A stretch of 64,000 nt of DNA from Tannerella serpentiformis (GCF_003033925.1 NZ_CP028365.1:1860001-1924000); one strand, 5' to 3'; shown: positions 26,665 to 37,396, counted from the first letter of the stretch. The notes: a model not told the origin generated them from the letters alone. Translations and numbers: made by a program.

Positions 26665-29664
26665 ATGCAGAAAAAAGTACTGTACATGTTAGCCTTCCTC
26701 CTCTTGGGGGTAGGCTGGGCTTCGGCCCAGGTGTCGAGCGTGACGGGGACCGTCACCTCGGCTGACGACGGAGAGCCGGTCATCGGTGCCTCCGTATTAG
26801 TGAAGGGTACGACGACGGGAACGGTGACGGACATCGATGGGAACTTCACCCTCTCGGTGCCCGCAGGTGCCAAGACGTTAGTCGTCTCTTACATCGGCTA
26901 TAAGACGCAAGAGGTGGCCGTAGCGCCCCGCGTGACGGTCGTCCTCAAGGGTGACAACGAGTTGCTCGACGAGGTCGTAGTCACCGGTTACACCACCCAG
27001 CGCCGCGCCTCGTTCACCGGCGCCGCCGCCATTGTGGACAAGGAGGCCTTGAATAAGAAGACCGACGCCAGCTTTATGAAGTCGCTCGAGGGCGCTGTGC
27101 CAGGCGTGCAGATGAACAACGCCACGAGTATGCCCGGAACGTTCGGAAGCGTCTTTGTGCGCGGCCGCGGATCGCTCAACTCGGGTACGGCCCCGCTGTA
27201 TGTGATCGACGGTGTGCCTGTGAATGCTGAGAACGAGGGTAGCTCCTCCACGAGCAACAACAACGTGGACCCGATGTCTGCGCTGAACCCTTCTGACATC
27301 GAGAACATCACCATCCTCAAGGACGCTGCCGCAACGGCCATCTATGGCTCGCGCGCTGGTAACGGTGTGATCGTCATCACCACCAAGAAGGGCGCTGAGG
27401 GCGCTACGACGGTCAACTTCGAGATGAAGCAGGGCGCTGTCTCTGTGGGCAACCACAACATGGACTACGCCGACGCCAAGTCGTCCATGGATCTCTACGC
27501 CAAGGGATGGGTGGCTGCTGGTCGCGCTGCCGACTACGATGCGGCCTATAAGACCTTGACGAAGAACTATGGTTGGGACGGCACTTCGTCCACCGACTGG
27601 TTCGACCTCGTTACTCGTACGGGCCACTATCAGGACTACAACCTGAACGTGTCCGGTCGCACCGGCAAGACGGGCTACTACCTTGGTCTCGGATATATGG
27701 ACGCAGAGGGTATCGTGATCAACTCCGACTTCTCTCGCTTTACCGGCCGACTGAACGTGGATAGCAAGTTCGACCGCCTCACTGTGGGCGCCAACACCTC
27801 GTTCACCTACTCCGTCAAGAACGGCTTCTCGCAGGGCCTTTCTGGCACGATGAATAGCCCGCTCGTGGCTGCCGTTTCGCTCATGAAACCGTTCTACACG
27901 CCGCGTGATGCGAACGGGAACTACACGCACATCGACGAGGTGAATCCGTTGGCCGTGAACGACCCCGAGTTAGGTAACATCAACCGCACGAAGACGCAGG
28001 TGGTCAATCTCAGCCCGTATTTGCAAGTTGACCTCGGCCGTGGCTTCTATGTGAAGACTACGCTCGGCGTGAATATCAACGACCTCAACGAGTATGGCTA
28101 CAACAGCGCCATCTATGACCCCGACGGTATGCAGCAGAACGGCGCCGGATCGCAGTACACCTCGCGCTCCACGATCGTCACCTGGACCAACATCGCCGGA
28201 TGGAACAAACGGATCAATGCACACGACCTCAACGTCCTCATCGGTCAGGAGTCGCAGCGTAAACATTACTCGTACACCTACCTCACCGGCTCTGATTTCC
28301 CCTATGCTTCTATCGGCCAGCGCGAACTGACTACGGCTGCCAGTTGGAAGGATGAGCAGGTCAGCATCCGCGAGGCTCGTCTGGCTTCGTACTTCATGGA
28401 TGCTCATTACTCCAATGCCGATAAGTACTACGCTTCGTTGGCGTTGCGTCGCGACGGCTCGTCCGTCTTCGGAGCCAACCACCGCTGGGGTAACTTTTGG
28501 TCCGTGGGTGGCAAATGGCGCGTATCGGGCGAGGAGTTCCTCAAGGACAACTCGAAGCTCACGAACGCCATGCTGCGCGTATCCTATGGTACGGTCGGCA
28601 ATCAAGACATCGGTTGGTATGCCGCGCGTGGCCTCTATGGCGCCGGGCATAACTACAACCTGGCCGCCGGTATCGCCCCCGAACAGTATGCTAACCCGGA
28701 GCTGACGTGGGAAACGTCGAAGAAGTTTGACGTCGGTTTCGACCTCTCTTTCGTCAACCGCTACAACCTCTCCGTAGACTTCTATAACGAGACCACTACC
28801 GACGCGCTTTATAATGTGCCTATGTCTCGTCCCACGGGCTTTAAAGAGCTGCTGAAGAACATTGCCTCCATCCGTAACCAGGGGGTTGAAGTAGCCCTCA
28901 ACGGCACCTTAGTTCGCAACAAAACCCTCAACTGGACGGCTTACGTCAACATGACCTATAACCAAAACAAGGTGATCGAGCTGGCTGACCATAAGCCGAT
29001 CGAAGGCAATTACACCATCATTGAAGAGGGACGCCCCTATCGCCAATTTTGGATGAAGGAATACGCCGGTGTGGATCGCGAGACGGGTAAACCGTTGTGG
29101 TATCTCAATAAGGAAGGCAACGAGACAACGAGCAACTACAGCAAGGCTGCCAAGCGCTACGTAGGATCGGCCGATCCGAAGGTGTACGGCGGTTTCGGCA
29201 CCTCGCTTACATGGAAAGGCCTCGACGCCTCTGCGACGTTCAACTATCGCTTGGGCAGCAAGGTGTTTGACTTTGGGGCCTCCTTCACCGGATGGGGCAT
29301 GAACAATCGCCCGGCGCTCAAGCGTATCGTGGAAGACTCTTGGACGCCTGAGAACAAGGACGCCAAGAATCCGCAATACATCTTCGGCGATCCGAACCAG
29401 GCCACGCAACGTTCTACACGCTTCCTCTTCAGTGGCGATTTCCTGCGCGTCAGCAACCTGACCCTGGGCTACACCCTGCCGGCCAACTTGACTAAGAAGG
29501 CGTACATGAACCGCGTGCGCGTCTACGCCTCCGTAGACAACCTCTACACCTTCGCCGCTTCGGACTTTGTCGGGTATAACCCCGAGACCTACGACAATGG
29601 GTACATCGCCTGGCAGTATCCCGCTTCGCGGACCCTCATCGGTGGCGTTCAAATCACATTTTAA
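26665..29664 (+). CDS. SusC/RagA-family TonB-linked outer-membrane protein
   Basis: This 999-residue protein begins MQKKVLYMLAFLLLGVGWASA (first 20: a signal peptide). It continues with a carboxypeptidase-like domain ending in LLDEVVVTGY, the SusC signature before the plug. The plug contains VRGRGSLNSGTAPLYVIDGV and ENITILKDAAATAIYG. The barrel follows and ends RTLIGGVQITF. It imports a ligand bound by its SusD partner, encoded 27 bases downstream. The frame is open 80 codons upstream but that part has no protein features. The ligand may be a glycan or a peptide; the locus lacks an adjacent sigma or sensor gene. Confidence 0.95.
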   Translation: MQKKVLYMLAFLLLGVGWASAQVSSVTGTVTSADDGEPVIGASVLVKGTTTGTVTDIDGNFTLSVPAGAKTLVVSYIGYKTQEVAVAPRVTVVLKGDNELLDEVVVTGYTTQRRASFTGAAAIVDKEALNKKTDASFMKSLEGAVPGVQMNNATSMPGTFGSVFVRGRGSLNSGTAPLYVIDGVPVNAENEGSSSTSNNNVDPMSALNPSDIENITILKDAAATAIYGSRAGNGVIVITTKKGAEGATTVNFEMKQGAVSVGNHNMDYADAKSSMDLYAKGWVAAGRAADYDAAYKTLTKNYGWDGTSSTDWFDLVTRTGHYQDYNLNVSGRTGKTGYYLGLGYMDAEGIVINSDFSRFTGRLNVDSKFDRLTVGANTSFTYSVKNGFSQGLSGTMNSPLVAAVSLMKPFYTPRDANGNYTHIDEVNPLAVNDPELGNINRTKTQVVNLSPYLQVDLGRGFYVKTTLGVNINDLNEYGYNSAIYDPDGMQQNGAGSQYTSRSTIVTWTNIAGWNKRINAHDLNVLIGQESQRKHYSYTYLTGSDFPYASIGQRELTTAASWKDEQVSIREARLASYFMDAHYSNADKYYASLALRRDGSSVFGANHRWGNFWSVGGKWRVSGEEFLKDNSKLTNAMLRVSYGTVGNQDIGWYAARGLYGAGHNYNLAAGIAPEQYANPELTWETSKKFDVGFDLSFVNRYNLSVDFYNETTTDALYNVPMSRPTGFKELLKNIASIRNQGVEVALNGTLVRNKTLNWTAYVNMTYNQNKVIELADHKPIEGNYTIIEEGRPYRQFWMKEYAGVDRETGKPLWYLNKEGNETTSNYSKAAKRYVGSADPKVYGGFGTSLTWKGLDASATFNYRLGSKVFDFGASFTGWGMNNRPALKRIVEDSWTPENKDAKNPQYIFGDPNQATQRSTRFLFSGDFLRVSNLTLGYTLPANLTKKAYMNRVRVYASVDNLYTFAASDFVGYNPETYDNGYIAWQYPASRTLIGGVQITF

Positions 29665-29691
29665 TTCATGACCCATTCAAGAAGAATAGCA

Positions 29692-31164
29692 ATGAAGAAA
29701 ATCCTCATTCATACACTCGTTGCTGTAGCGTTGACAGCCGGACTCTCTGGCTGCGGCGACAGCTTTCTCGACACGAAGTTCTACCGGGGGCAAGACCTCT
29801 CTGAGGGGCTCACCACTGTGCCCGTCGTTAGCTCTGCCCTCAACGGCACCTACGACAACTTCTACAACTACCGTTTCGCCGGTAACTACGCCATTGCCAT
29901 CGGTGACATCCCTACCGACGTTACCTACTGGAACGGCGTCACCGGACACTGGTCTGCCATTTACGGTTACACCTATTTGGATACAGAAGGCTATTTGGCC
30001 GACATCTGGGAATATGGCTACAAGGCCATCAACCAATCTACTCGCGTTATTGTCGGTGCACAGGCGCTCTATGACAAGGCCTCGGACGATGAGAAGAAAG
30101 AACTCGATCGTGACATGGCCGAGGCCTACACCATGCGTGGCTATGCCCGCCTGATGCTGACGAACATCTTCAGCCATCAGATCAAGGTCAACGGCACGGA
30201 TTTCTCCGATCGTCCGGGCATTGTTATTTCGGATCAGGTCATCCTTCCTGAGACGCAGGTAGCGCGCTCCACGGTGGGCGAATCGTACGCCGCTGTGGTG
30301 AGCGATCTTAAGAACGCTCTGGCACACTTCAAGTCCGGTGGCAGCCGCACCGAGCGCGTCTACTGGCGCATCCCGGCCGCTCACGGCGTCTTGGCACGCG
30401 CTTACCTCTATATGGAGAACTGGGACGAGGCCATCACCCACGCACGCGCTGCGTTAGACTCTGCCAAGGTCACCTCACTGGCCGATACGCCCGCTGCTTA
30501 CCGTGCTCTCTATGCCGGCGAGCAGAGCAACAACGAATCCTTCTTCTCTCTGGCCATCAACGCCACGAAGAACTTTGGCGCCTCCTCACTCGGCAACGTT
30601 TGGAGCGCCTACTGCTTCAGCCCGAGCCCGAAATTGCAGCGGCTGTATAAGGAGTCGGATTCCCGCCGATCCATCATGACATGGGGGGCACGAAACAAAC
30701 CTGCGACGCCGTACTACGGCGGCGGTAAGTTCAACTTAGCCGGTAGTTCGCCCTATTTCGCTACGAACTACATCGTCAATGCCCCTGAGATGTACCTCAT
30801 CCAAGCCGAAGCACTCCTCCAGAAGGGCGACCTCGACGGCGCTCGCAAGGCCCTGCTCAATGTGGCTCGCCGAGACGTATCGATCAAGGCCGTAAGCGAC
30901 CTGCCGCAGACGAAGGACGCCCTCTATAGCTTCATCAAGGATGAGCGTGCCCGCGAGCTCTTCCAGGAGGGATTCCGCCTCTGGGATCTCCGCCGTTGGG
31001 ATGAGCAGACTGAGGTTTACGCCATCAGTGCGCCGAATGAGAAGTATACCTACACGAACTACAAGATCTCTGACCTTGTTTATCCCATCCCTGCGGACGA
31101 GGTTAACGCCGGCTTCGGTGTGACTCAGACGCCGGGCTGGTCAGACGCCCTGCCGAAGAAGTAG
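29692..31164 (+). CDS. SusD/RagB-family surface lipoprotein
   Basis: This 490-residue lipoprotein starts at ATG 29692 rather than 24 bases upstream. The signal ends AGLSGC and is followed by GDSFLDTKF, the usual SusD opening. TPR-like helices carry MRGYARLMLTNIFSH and AHGVLARAYLYMENWDEAI. The C-terminal region has the typical SusD closing sequence, with APEMYLIQAEALLQKGD, KDERARELFQEGFRLWDLRR and YPIPADEVN. It forms the lid over its SusC partner and captures the ligand. A strong terminator follows. Confidence 0.95.
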   Translation: MKKILIHTLVAVALTAGLSGCGDSFLDTKFYRGQDLSEGLTTVPVVSSALNGTYDNFYNYRFAGNYAIAIGDIPTDVTYWNGVTGHWSAIYGYTYLDTEGYLADIWEYGYKAINQSTRVIVGAQALYDKASDDEKKELDRDMAEAYTMRGYARLMLTNIFSHQIKVNGTDFSDRPGIVISDQVILPETQVARSTVGESYAAVVSDLKNALAHFKSGGSRTERVYWRIPAAHGVLARAYLYMENWDEAITHARAALDSAKVTSLADTPAAYRALYAGEQSNNESFFSLAINATKNFGASSLGNVWSAYCFSPSPKLQRLYKESDSRRSIMTWGARNKPATPYYGGGKFNLAGSSPYFATNYIVNAPEMYLIQAEALLQKGDLDGARKALLNVARRDVSIKAVSDLPQTKDALYSFIKDERARELFQEGFRLWDLRRWDEQTEVYAISAPNEKYTYTNYKISDLVYPIPADEVNAGFGVTQTPGWSDALPKK

Positions 31165-31186
31165 CGCCTCTGAATCTTTATGCACC

Positions 31187-31232
31187 GCGCCCCCGGATAT
31201 GCCTTGCCGCATATTCGGGGGCGCTTGCTTTT
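31187..31232 (+). terminator. Intrinsic terminator after susD-like gene
   Basis: GCGCCCCCGGATATGC pairs with GCATATTCGGGGGCGC around a six-base loop, then TTGCTTTT. Confidence 0.88.
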
Positions 31233-31269
31233 ATGGAGAAGGGCGAGAGAGAGGTTAGCCCCCGATTTA

Positions 31270-31998
31270 GGCCCAAACCAATGGTTTGAAGCAAAACCCA
31301 CCCCCGATTTAGGCCAAACCAATGGTTTGAAGCGAAACCCGACCCTGATTTAGGCCAAACCAATGGTTTGAAGCGAAACCCGACCCTGATTTAGGCCCAA
31401 CCAATGGTTTGAAGCAAAACCCGAACCTGATTTAGGCCCAACCAATGGTTTGAAGCAAAACCCGACCCCGATTTAGGCCCAACCAATGGTTTGAAGCGAA
31501 ACCCGACCCCGATTTAGGCCAAACCAGGTGGTTTGAAGCAAAACCCGACCCCGATTTAGGCCAAACCAGGTGGTTTGAAGCAAAACCCGACCCCGATTGG
31601 AGCCAAACCAGGTGGTTTGAAGCAAAACCCGACCCCGATTAGGGTCAAACTGGGTGGTTTGAAGCAAAACCCGACCCCGATTGGAGTCAAACCAGGTGGT
31701 TTGAAGCAAAACCCGACCCCGATTGGGGCCAAACCAGGTGGTTTGAAGCAAAACCCGACCCCGATTGGAGCCAAACTGGGTGGTTTGAAGCGAAACCCGA
31801 CCCCGATTTAGGCCAAACCAGGTGGTTTGAAGCAAAACCCGACCCCGATTGGAGCCAAACCAGGTGGTTTGAAGCAAACCCGACCCCGATTTAGGCCAAA
31901 CCAGGTGGTTTGAAGCAAAACCCGACCCCGATTTAGGCCAAACCAGGTGGTTTGAAGCAAAACCCGACCCCGATTGGAGCCAAACTGGGTGGTTTTGC
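31270..31998. repeat. 41/42-bp tandem palindromic array 6 (18 units)
   Basis: About eighteen units built on CAAACCA-n-TGGTTTG. The left six have the single-base centre (CAAACCAATGGTTTG or close variants) and repeat about every 41 bases (31274, 31315, 31356, 31398, 31439, 31480). The rest have a two-base GG centre (CAAACCAGGTGGTTTG) and repeat every 42 bases in almost every case (31520 to 31981). The filler stays near 26 bases, so the period follows the core length. It lies between convergent genes, reaching within about ten bases of the glycosidase stop. Confidence 0.95.
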
Positions 31999-32006
31999 GT
32001 TTCTCC

Positions 32007-35000
32007 TTACGGTCGTTTGATGGGGCGAACGCTGAGCCGCACGGGGCCGAGGAGGCCGGAGATGGTGGAAGGCGATCCGCCCGTGTAGCGACCGCGCAGG
32101 TTCGTCTGCGTCAGGCGGTCGGAGGGCTGCTCGCGCAGGTCAGCAATCAGGCGGTTGGGCCAGAGGTTTGTCACGCGCACCTCTAACGTGTTCTCGCCCT
32201 CGCGGAGGAGCGACGTCACCTCCCGCTCGTAGGGCGGACACCACCACACGCCAGCCGGTCGGCCGTTGATCTCGACCTCCGCCAGATGGAGCACTTGCCC
32301 GAGCGACAGCACCACGTTCGTATGGCTCAGCTGGGCGGTCGAGAGGCGGAAGGTGTTGCGATAGACGGCCGTGCCCGAATAGTTGCGCACGCCCGGGTCG
32401 GGGTGCGTAGGCCAGGAGTAGAGGCGATCGAAACGCAGCTCGCCGGGGCCGCCCCATCGCGGGTCGAACCAGACGCTCCAGGCCGTGGCCACGGGCACCG
32501 TCTCCGTGTGATAGCCCCGCAAGGCTAACCGACGGCCGCCACGCTTCTGTAGGCCATACTTCCAGCCGGTCTGGAAGCAGAAGGCTGCGCCGCCGTCGAC
32601 GGTCGTCACGGGCGCCTGACCGAAGGGGTAGGGGGGGAGCTTGGGGAAGAGGTCGTCGCCGTTGCGCATGAGGGCGGTGAAGTAGGGCCCCTCGATCGGG
32701 CGGCGGAAGACGACGAAGAACGAGCCGTAGGGTGGCAGGAAGGCGGGCACACTGATGCGGCCCAGCCGGTCGCTGCGGAAGATGAGCTGCGGCGTCATGG
32801 TGCCCGTCATCGGATCCCAGATCTCAGGCCGACGACCACCCCCGTTGCGGAAGGTCAGGTTGACGAACTCCGGTCGGTCGCGCCGATTAACCACGAGGTA
32901 GAGGTCGGCCCCGTCGGTCGTGCGATGGATATAGCTGAGGTGGGTGCCGAGGGGCGGGGTGCCGATGTATTCAAAGTCGGGCTGGACGCCGATATGGCTC
33001 AGCACCTCGCTGAGCCGTTTGCCCCAAACGACTCGCCCACGCCCAAAGACGCTCTCGCCCGTGAACGTGCGCCCCCAGACGGAATCGGCGTCGGCGCGGA
33101 GCAGTGCCTCAGACTCTGGGTAGCCTTGCAGGCCGACGGTGGTCAGCGGCTTAGGCGCCATGACGACGGCGCCACCCCGCACCAGCTCCTTGATCTTGGC
33201 CATGACCTCGGGGCGCATGGCGGGACGATCGGGCAGGACGAGCAGGCGATAGCGCACACCGTCGGGCAGGACGATGGCGCCGCTGGAGTGCGCAGTCATA
33301 CGTGTCAGCAGGGCATCGGTACCGGCCACGTCGTAGTCATACCGTCCGCCCAACTCCTCCTCCACCCGTCGGAGCAGGGCCTCACAGGCCGCCGCCTCGT
33401 CGTCGCAGATGACGCAGACGTCACTCACCGGCTTGCCCTGCACCAGCATGACTGCGTTGCGAGCCGTCCACGTCAGGAAGGCCCGTGACTGGCGCCACCA
33501 CGTAGCGTTGGCATTGAAGCAGACGCCGTCCGGACACTCGATGCCCGGCACGCCGGCCGAGGCGGGCGAGTGCGTAAAGGCGTTGATGAAGATGCGGTTC
33601 GCGCCCTGCACATAGACGCGATCGACGAGAGGCTTAAGGGCGCGGAGGTCCACCTCCCATCCGCCGCCGCCATCCGTCTGAGGGCCTTTGGCGGCGATGA
33701 ATCGCCGGTTGTAGAGGTGGCCAGCGGAAGCCGCGATCTTGATCGACGCGTCCCTACCCGTGGGATAGGTTGCTAAGGGCGAGGGCGTACGGAGGCGGAA
33801 ATGGGCCGCGGGCACATCGCTGAAAGCTGCGTTGCGCACCGCGTCGGCGGGCACAGATAGGGCCGATCGGCTGATGGGGTGGATGCTGAGGTTACGCTGG
33901 TGAGCCAGCTCGCGGAGACGTCCATAACGGTTGCGCGCCAACAGGTCGGCCACCGTGCGCCGATAGTCCGCACGGAAGCGCTCGGAGACGTCGTAGTTCT
34001 CGATCGTAAGACCCGCAAAGACGGGCAGGTAGCGCGTGAGGTCGTAGCCATTCAGGCGTCGGAATTCCGTGGCCAGCGAGGGTGTCCAGTCGGCATCGGA
34101 CGGCATGGCGCCGTCGTCCGTGATATAAGTCCAGCTCTGCGGCCGATGGTCACGCATCTCACCAAGGAGCACCGTCACGGTGTGGTCGAAGTGCACGTCG
34201 GTAGCCTCCACGCTGAGGAAGTCCGGCGTCAGTCCGCCCGCACCCGGCGTAGCGTGGGCCGATCGCCGCCCCGAACCCGAGCAGACGAAACGGAAGAGGC
34301 GGAAGGTGCCTGCGGGCGCCTCCCATGAGAGATTGCCATCGGCGTCGACGCGCTCGCTGAGGTCGTAGACGTCGCCCGGACGAATCGGCAGCAGCACGCG
34401 TGTCGTGGTCTTGGGCGCATCGGTCGCGGTGGAGTCCGTCGGCTCGGTCGAGGGTTCCGTAGGCACCTCCTCCTCGCCGCCATAGGCGTCGTCCATGCGC
34501 ACAGCCAGCACGGCCACTGGGATGTAGAAGGGCACCTTCAGCCCCGGGCGCATCATCACGCCCTCGGGCAGTGCCAACTGAATGCGTATCCGTCGGCCCC
34601 CCTCGACGTCCGTCTGACTCCAGAATAGGCGTTTACTGGACAGCTCGGGCGTGATCCACGGCCCCCCGCTATCGGCGCCACTGCCCAGATTGAGGCCGAT
34701 CTCCATGCCTAGACTGTCGGCCACCTGACAGGCGTAGCGGAAGAGTGCACGCCAGCGCGGACTCATAAAGCCTGTGCCCATGGAGGCTGCGCCCGGCGTG
34801 CGATCCGGGGCGGAGACTCCCGTCTCGTAGATCACGGCGCCGCGTATGCCGACACGCCACATCTCAGTCAGGTCGTGCCGGATGCCTTCTTCCGAGATGC
34901 GTCCGCCGGGCCATTGCCAGACGATGCGTGGGCGTGCGTAGGAGGGGGGATTGGTGAAGTCGCGAGCCAGGTCTGCGCTGTTCTGGAATCGGGTGACGTC

Positions 35001-35168
35001 GTTGCGTCGTCCGCCCGAGTCCTGCTCCAGATAGGGGTCGACAAAGTCGCTGCCGTCGGCGCTGCCGCCCGCACCACCATTGCAAGCCGTGAGTCCAAGC
35101 CACAGCGTGCCCGTGAGCCAAGCCGTACGCCACGCGCCTACGATCAGGCGTCGGGACCGTAGGACCAT
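32007..35168 (-). CDS. GH106-like glycoside hydrolase lipoprotein
   Basis: This 1053-residue protein has a lipoprotein signal ending GLTAC near residue 28. The mature part opens with NPPSYARPRIVWQWPGGRIS and EEGIRHDLTEMWRVGIRGA, typical of the GH106 alpha-L-rhamnosidase-related family. The C-terminus has LGQVLHLAEVEINGRPAGVW and LEVRVTNLWPNRLIADL, the GH2-like sugar-binding beta-sandwich of that family. The start is set at ATG 35168, after a -7 box; the open frame further upstream is not credible. It is convergent with the SusC/SusD operon, so a shared polysaccharide-use role is possible but not shown. The substrate is uncertain. Confidence 0.78.
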   Translation of the reverse strand: MVLRSRRLIVGAWRTAWLTGTLWLGLTACNGGAGGSADGSDFVDPYLEQDSGGRRNDVTRFQNSADLARDFTNPPSYARPRIVWQWPGGRISEEGIRHDLTEMWRVGIRGAVIYETGVSAPDRTPGAASMGTGFMSPRWRALFRYACQVADSLGMEIGLNLGSGADSGGPWITPELSSKRLFWSQTDVEGGRRIRIQLALPEGVMMRPGLKVPFYIPVAVLAVRMDDAYGGEEEVPTEPSTEPTDSTATDAPKTTTRVLLPIRPGDVYDLSERVDADGNLSWEAPAGTFRLFRFVCSGSGRRSAHATPGAGGLTPDFLSVEATDVHFDHTVTVLLGEMRDHRPQSWTYITDDGAMPSDADWTPSLATEFRRLNGYDLTRYLPVFAGLTIENYDVSERFRADYRRTVADLLARNRYGRLRELAHQRNLSIHPISRSALSVPADAVRNAAFSDVPAAHFRLRTPSPLATYPTGRDASIKIAASAGHLYNRRFIAAKGPQTDGGGGWEVDLRALKPLVDRVYVQGANRIFINAFTHSPASAGVPGIECPDGVCFNANATWWRQSRAFLTWTARNAVMLVQGKPVSDVCVICDDEAAACEALLRRVEEELGGRYDYDVAGTDALLTRMTAHSSGAIVLPDGVRYRLLVLPDRPAMRPEVMAKIKELVRGGAVVMAPKPLTTVGLQGYPESEALLRADADSVWGRTFTGESVFGRGRVVWGKRLSEVLSHIGVQPDFEYIGTPPLGTHLSYIHRTTDGADLYLVVNRRDRPEFVNLTFRNGGGRRPEIWDPMTGTMTPQLIFRSDRLGRISVPAFLPPYGSFFVVFRRPIEGPYFTALMRNGDDLFPKLPPYPFGQAPVTTVDGGAAFCFQTGWKYGLQKRGGRRLALRGYHTETVPVATAWSVWFDPRWGGPGELRFDRLYSWPTHPDPGVRNYSGTAVYRNTFRLSTAQLSHTNVVLSLGQVLHLAEVEINGRPAGVWWCPPYEREVTSLLREGENTLEVRVTNLWPNRLIADLREQPSDRLTQTNLRGRYTGGSPSTISGLLGPVRLSVRPIKRP

Positions 35169-35200
35169 CAACCGGATATGTCGTTTGCGATTCACGGAGG

Positions 35201-35208
35201 CAAAAGTA
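35201..35208 (-). promoter_or_regulatory. Promoter -7 box of the GH106-like gene
   Basis: TACTTTTG on the minus strand, 33 bases before the chosen ATG; this supports that start. Confidence 0.55.
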
Positions 35209-35275
35209 AGGACGCGGTTAAAACCCGGAGAGAGGTGTGGGGTGTGCGGATTCCCATTCCTCCTGACGGTGCCCC

Positions 35276-35323
35276 CGAAAAAGACGAAGGGCCGCAGCAC
35301 CCATGTGTGTGCCGCAGCCCTTC
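35276..35323 (-). terminator. Intrinsic terminator after the DUF2130 gene
   Basis: GAAGGGCCGCAGCAC (35286-35300) pairs with 35309-35323 with two mismatches. On the minus strand the stem is followed by GTCTTTTTC. It would stop transcription from the DUF2130 operon before the glycosidase promoter. Confidence 0.75.
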
Positions 35324-35567
35324 TACCCACTGTCCCACCCGCGTTCGTCGCGTCGTGGCGTCGGTCGATACGTGGTGATGCGCAATGCACCGAATCAATT
35401 ACGTTTCGGGTATGCTCCCTGCGCCTGTGCGCTGTGCCGATGTGCACAATGCGGGCTCGATTTCTAATTCGATGACTTTTTACCTCGTCTCCCCGGGGGG
35501 AGTGAGGCGGGTTTGTACCGCCCCCGTACGCCGCTGATAATAGACGAACGCTGCCTTTATGTCTTAC

Positions 35568-36929
35568 TTATTCATCCACCTCCCCCTCCTCGATCTCCTC
35601 CGAGACCTCTTCCATTTGGTTCGCCGCGCGGGCCTCGTCAAACATGCGCTTCATCGTCGGGTTCTTGTAGGTGAGCTTGCGAATGGTGAGCCTCTCAGCC
35701 TTGTTGTTGGCCAGGCGGAGGTTGTTTTCTGAGCCTACGAGTGCCTCCTTGATCTTTTGCAGATGCTCGATGGACTTATCGATCTCGTCGATGGCTGTGC
35801 GGAAGCGATCGCTGGCCAAGCGGTAGTTGCGCGCGAAGCCGTCCTTGAACGTCTCCAGTTGCTCCTCGAAGTTGTGCACGTCGACCGATTGTTGGCGCAC
35901 TTGCTCGAGCTCCTTTTTGTAGGCTACGCTGTTGCGCGAGGCCTGGGTGAGCAGGGCGATGATGGGCATGAAGAACTGCGGGCGGACGACGAACATTTTG
36001 GGGTAACGGTACGACACGTCCACAATGCCCTCGTTGTAGAGCTCGCTCTCGGGCTCAAGCAGGGAGACCAGCACGGCGTATTCGCAGCCTTTCTCGCGGC
36101 GATCTTTGTCGAGCTTGGCCAGGAAGTCCTCGTTGCGATGCTTGGTGGCGGTGGTGTCGGCTTCGTTTTTCATCTCGAACATGATGGAGATGTACTCCAT
36201 GCCGTCGATATGGTCGCGGAAGATGAAGTCGCCCTTTGTGCCTCGGCTGGCGTCGTTGTCCTTCTCGAAATAGGCGTTGGGGTAGACGCTGCTACGGACG
36301 CGGTTGAACTCCGTGCTGCAATGGATCTCGAGGCTCTCGCCGATCATCTTGGTCGACATTCGGGCCTTCAGATCCTTGTAATAATCCACCTGCTCCTGCT
36401 GTTGTTTGAGGCGCCGTTCATAGTCCTCCTTCAGCGTATTCTCGCGGATGGCGGCCGCTTGTTGCTCCAGCTTGATCTCGTGCTGCAACTGCTCGCCGTC
36501 GCTCTTGGCCTTTTGCAGGGCCTCCCTCCATCGCTGTCCTTCCTTGAGCACTTCGAGCTTCACTCGGTCGTCGTTGCCTTTGATCTCAGCCTTCAGACGG
36601 TCGATCTCCTGCTCCTTGCGCGCCAGCTGTGCGCTAAGCTCCAACTGCTTCTTCTCCTCCATGCCGTTCAGCTGCGTTTCGAGGCGTGCGATGGTCGCGT
36701 CCTTCTCCTTCAGCGCGACCTCCCGCTGCTGCAAGGAACGCTCGTAGGCTTGGTTGGCCTTCAGGGTCGCTGCCGCCTGCTCAGCCTCGTGCTGCTTGTG
36801 CAGTTCGGCAATGCGTCGGTCGAGGTCGGCCTTGAACTCGCGATCCTTGACTTGCATTAGGATGGCCGCATAGTCAGCCTCGTCCACCTTGAAAGCCTTT
36901 TGGCAATTGGGACAGATCAGTTCCTTCAT
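35568..36929 (-). CDS. DUF2130 coiled-coil protein
   Basis: This 453-residue protein starts with a zinc-ribbon-like ICPNCQKAF, continues with a long coiled coil (about 40-190, rich in Glu, Lys, Gln and Ala) and ends with the DUF2130 domain. That domain contains [24 protein letters not shown] and [16 protein letters not shown]. The D, E-x-K pattern is reminiscent of the PD-(D/E)XK nuclease fold; that is inference. The C-terminus is acidic. Its ATG overlaps the stop of the upstream DIP1984 gene, so the two are translationally coupled. The function is unknown. Confidence 0.85.
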   Translation of the reverse strand: MKELICPNCQKAFKVDEADYAAILMQVKDREFKADLDRRIAELHKQHEAEQAAATLKANQAYERSLQQREVALKEKDATIARLETQLNGMEEKKQLELSAQLARKEQEIDRLKAEIKGNDDRVKLEVLKEGQRWREALQKAKSDGEQLQHEIKLEQQAAAIRENTLKEDYERRLKQQQEQVDYYKDLKARMSTKMIGESLEIHCSTEFNRVRSSVYPNAYFEKDNDASRGTKGDFIFRDHIDGMEYISIMFEMKNEADTTATKHRNEDFLAKLDKDRREKGCEYAVLVSLLEPESELYNEGIVDVSYRYPKMFVVRPQFFMPIIALLTQASRNSVAYKKELEQVRQQSVDVHNFEEQLETFKDGFARNYRLASDRFRTAIDEIDKSIEHLQKIKEALVGSENNLRLANNKAERLTIRKLTYKNPTMKRMFDEARAANQMEEVSEEIEEGEVDE

Positions 36930-37396
36930 TTGTTCGTGTCTTCTTCGATCAAGTCCACAGACCAGTTCAGGGCTTGGATCTTCATGTCCAGTTCACGCAG
37001 TTCGCGTGCCGCAGCGTCCGTGCGTCGGCGCAGGTCGGGCACATACACCACGCGCACCGTCTTGATCTCGTTGCGCCCATAGCGAGCATCGCCCTCCACC
37101 ACATGGCTGAGCACCTCCTTCATCAGCTGTACACGCATGGCCAGCACATCCTTACGGGCCATGAGTCGCGTTACTGTCTCGCCCTCGTGCACCGTCCGCA
37201 TGTTCGTTGCATTGATGCGGTAGATCAGATCCTCCAATTCCTCCAAAGCCGTATTCAGCTCCACATCCAGCGCAGCCAGATCTTCCGCCGGCGTATCGCC
37301 TTCCTGCACCTTGGCGCTGTCCTTAAACCGCACCTTCAGCTCGTTCACTCGTTTCTGTAAGTCAGCCCTGAGGCTGAGCGCTTCTGCCAGTTTCAT
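36926..37396 (-). CDS. DIP1984-family protein
   Basis: This 156-residue helical protein ([20 protein letters not shown]) matches the pattern of the DIP1984/septicolysin-like family: a conserved N-terminal helix, LYRINATN-like LIYRINATN, and RKDVLAMRV. The family's function is unknown. The frame stays open for over 200 codons upstream through the repeat array; the ATG at 37396 is chosen because it lies 52 bases after a -7 box and gives the family length. It overlaps the DUF2130 start by four bases. Confidence 0.82.
   Translation of the reverse strand: MKLAEALSLRADLQKRVNELKVRFKDSAKVQEGDTPAEDLAALDVELNTALEELEDLIYRINATNMRTVHEGETVTRLMARKDVLAMRVQLMKEVLSHVVEGDARYGRNEIKTVRVVYVPDLRRRTDAAARELRELDMKIQALNWSVDLIEEDTNK

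Noticed and set aside
31473-31877. Protein of repeated LLQTTWFGSNRGRV units
   Set aside because: Pure translation of array 6, with similar open frames on the other strand and no start signal.
26665-35168. Complete polysaccharide utilisation locus
   Set aside because: The glycosidase is convergent and separated by a terminator and array, and no regulator is adjacent, so a single co-regulated locus cannot be claimed.
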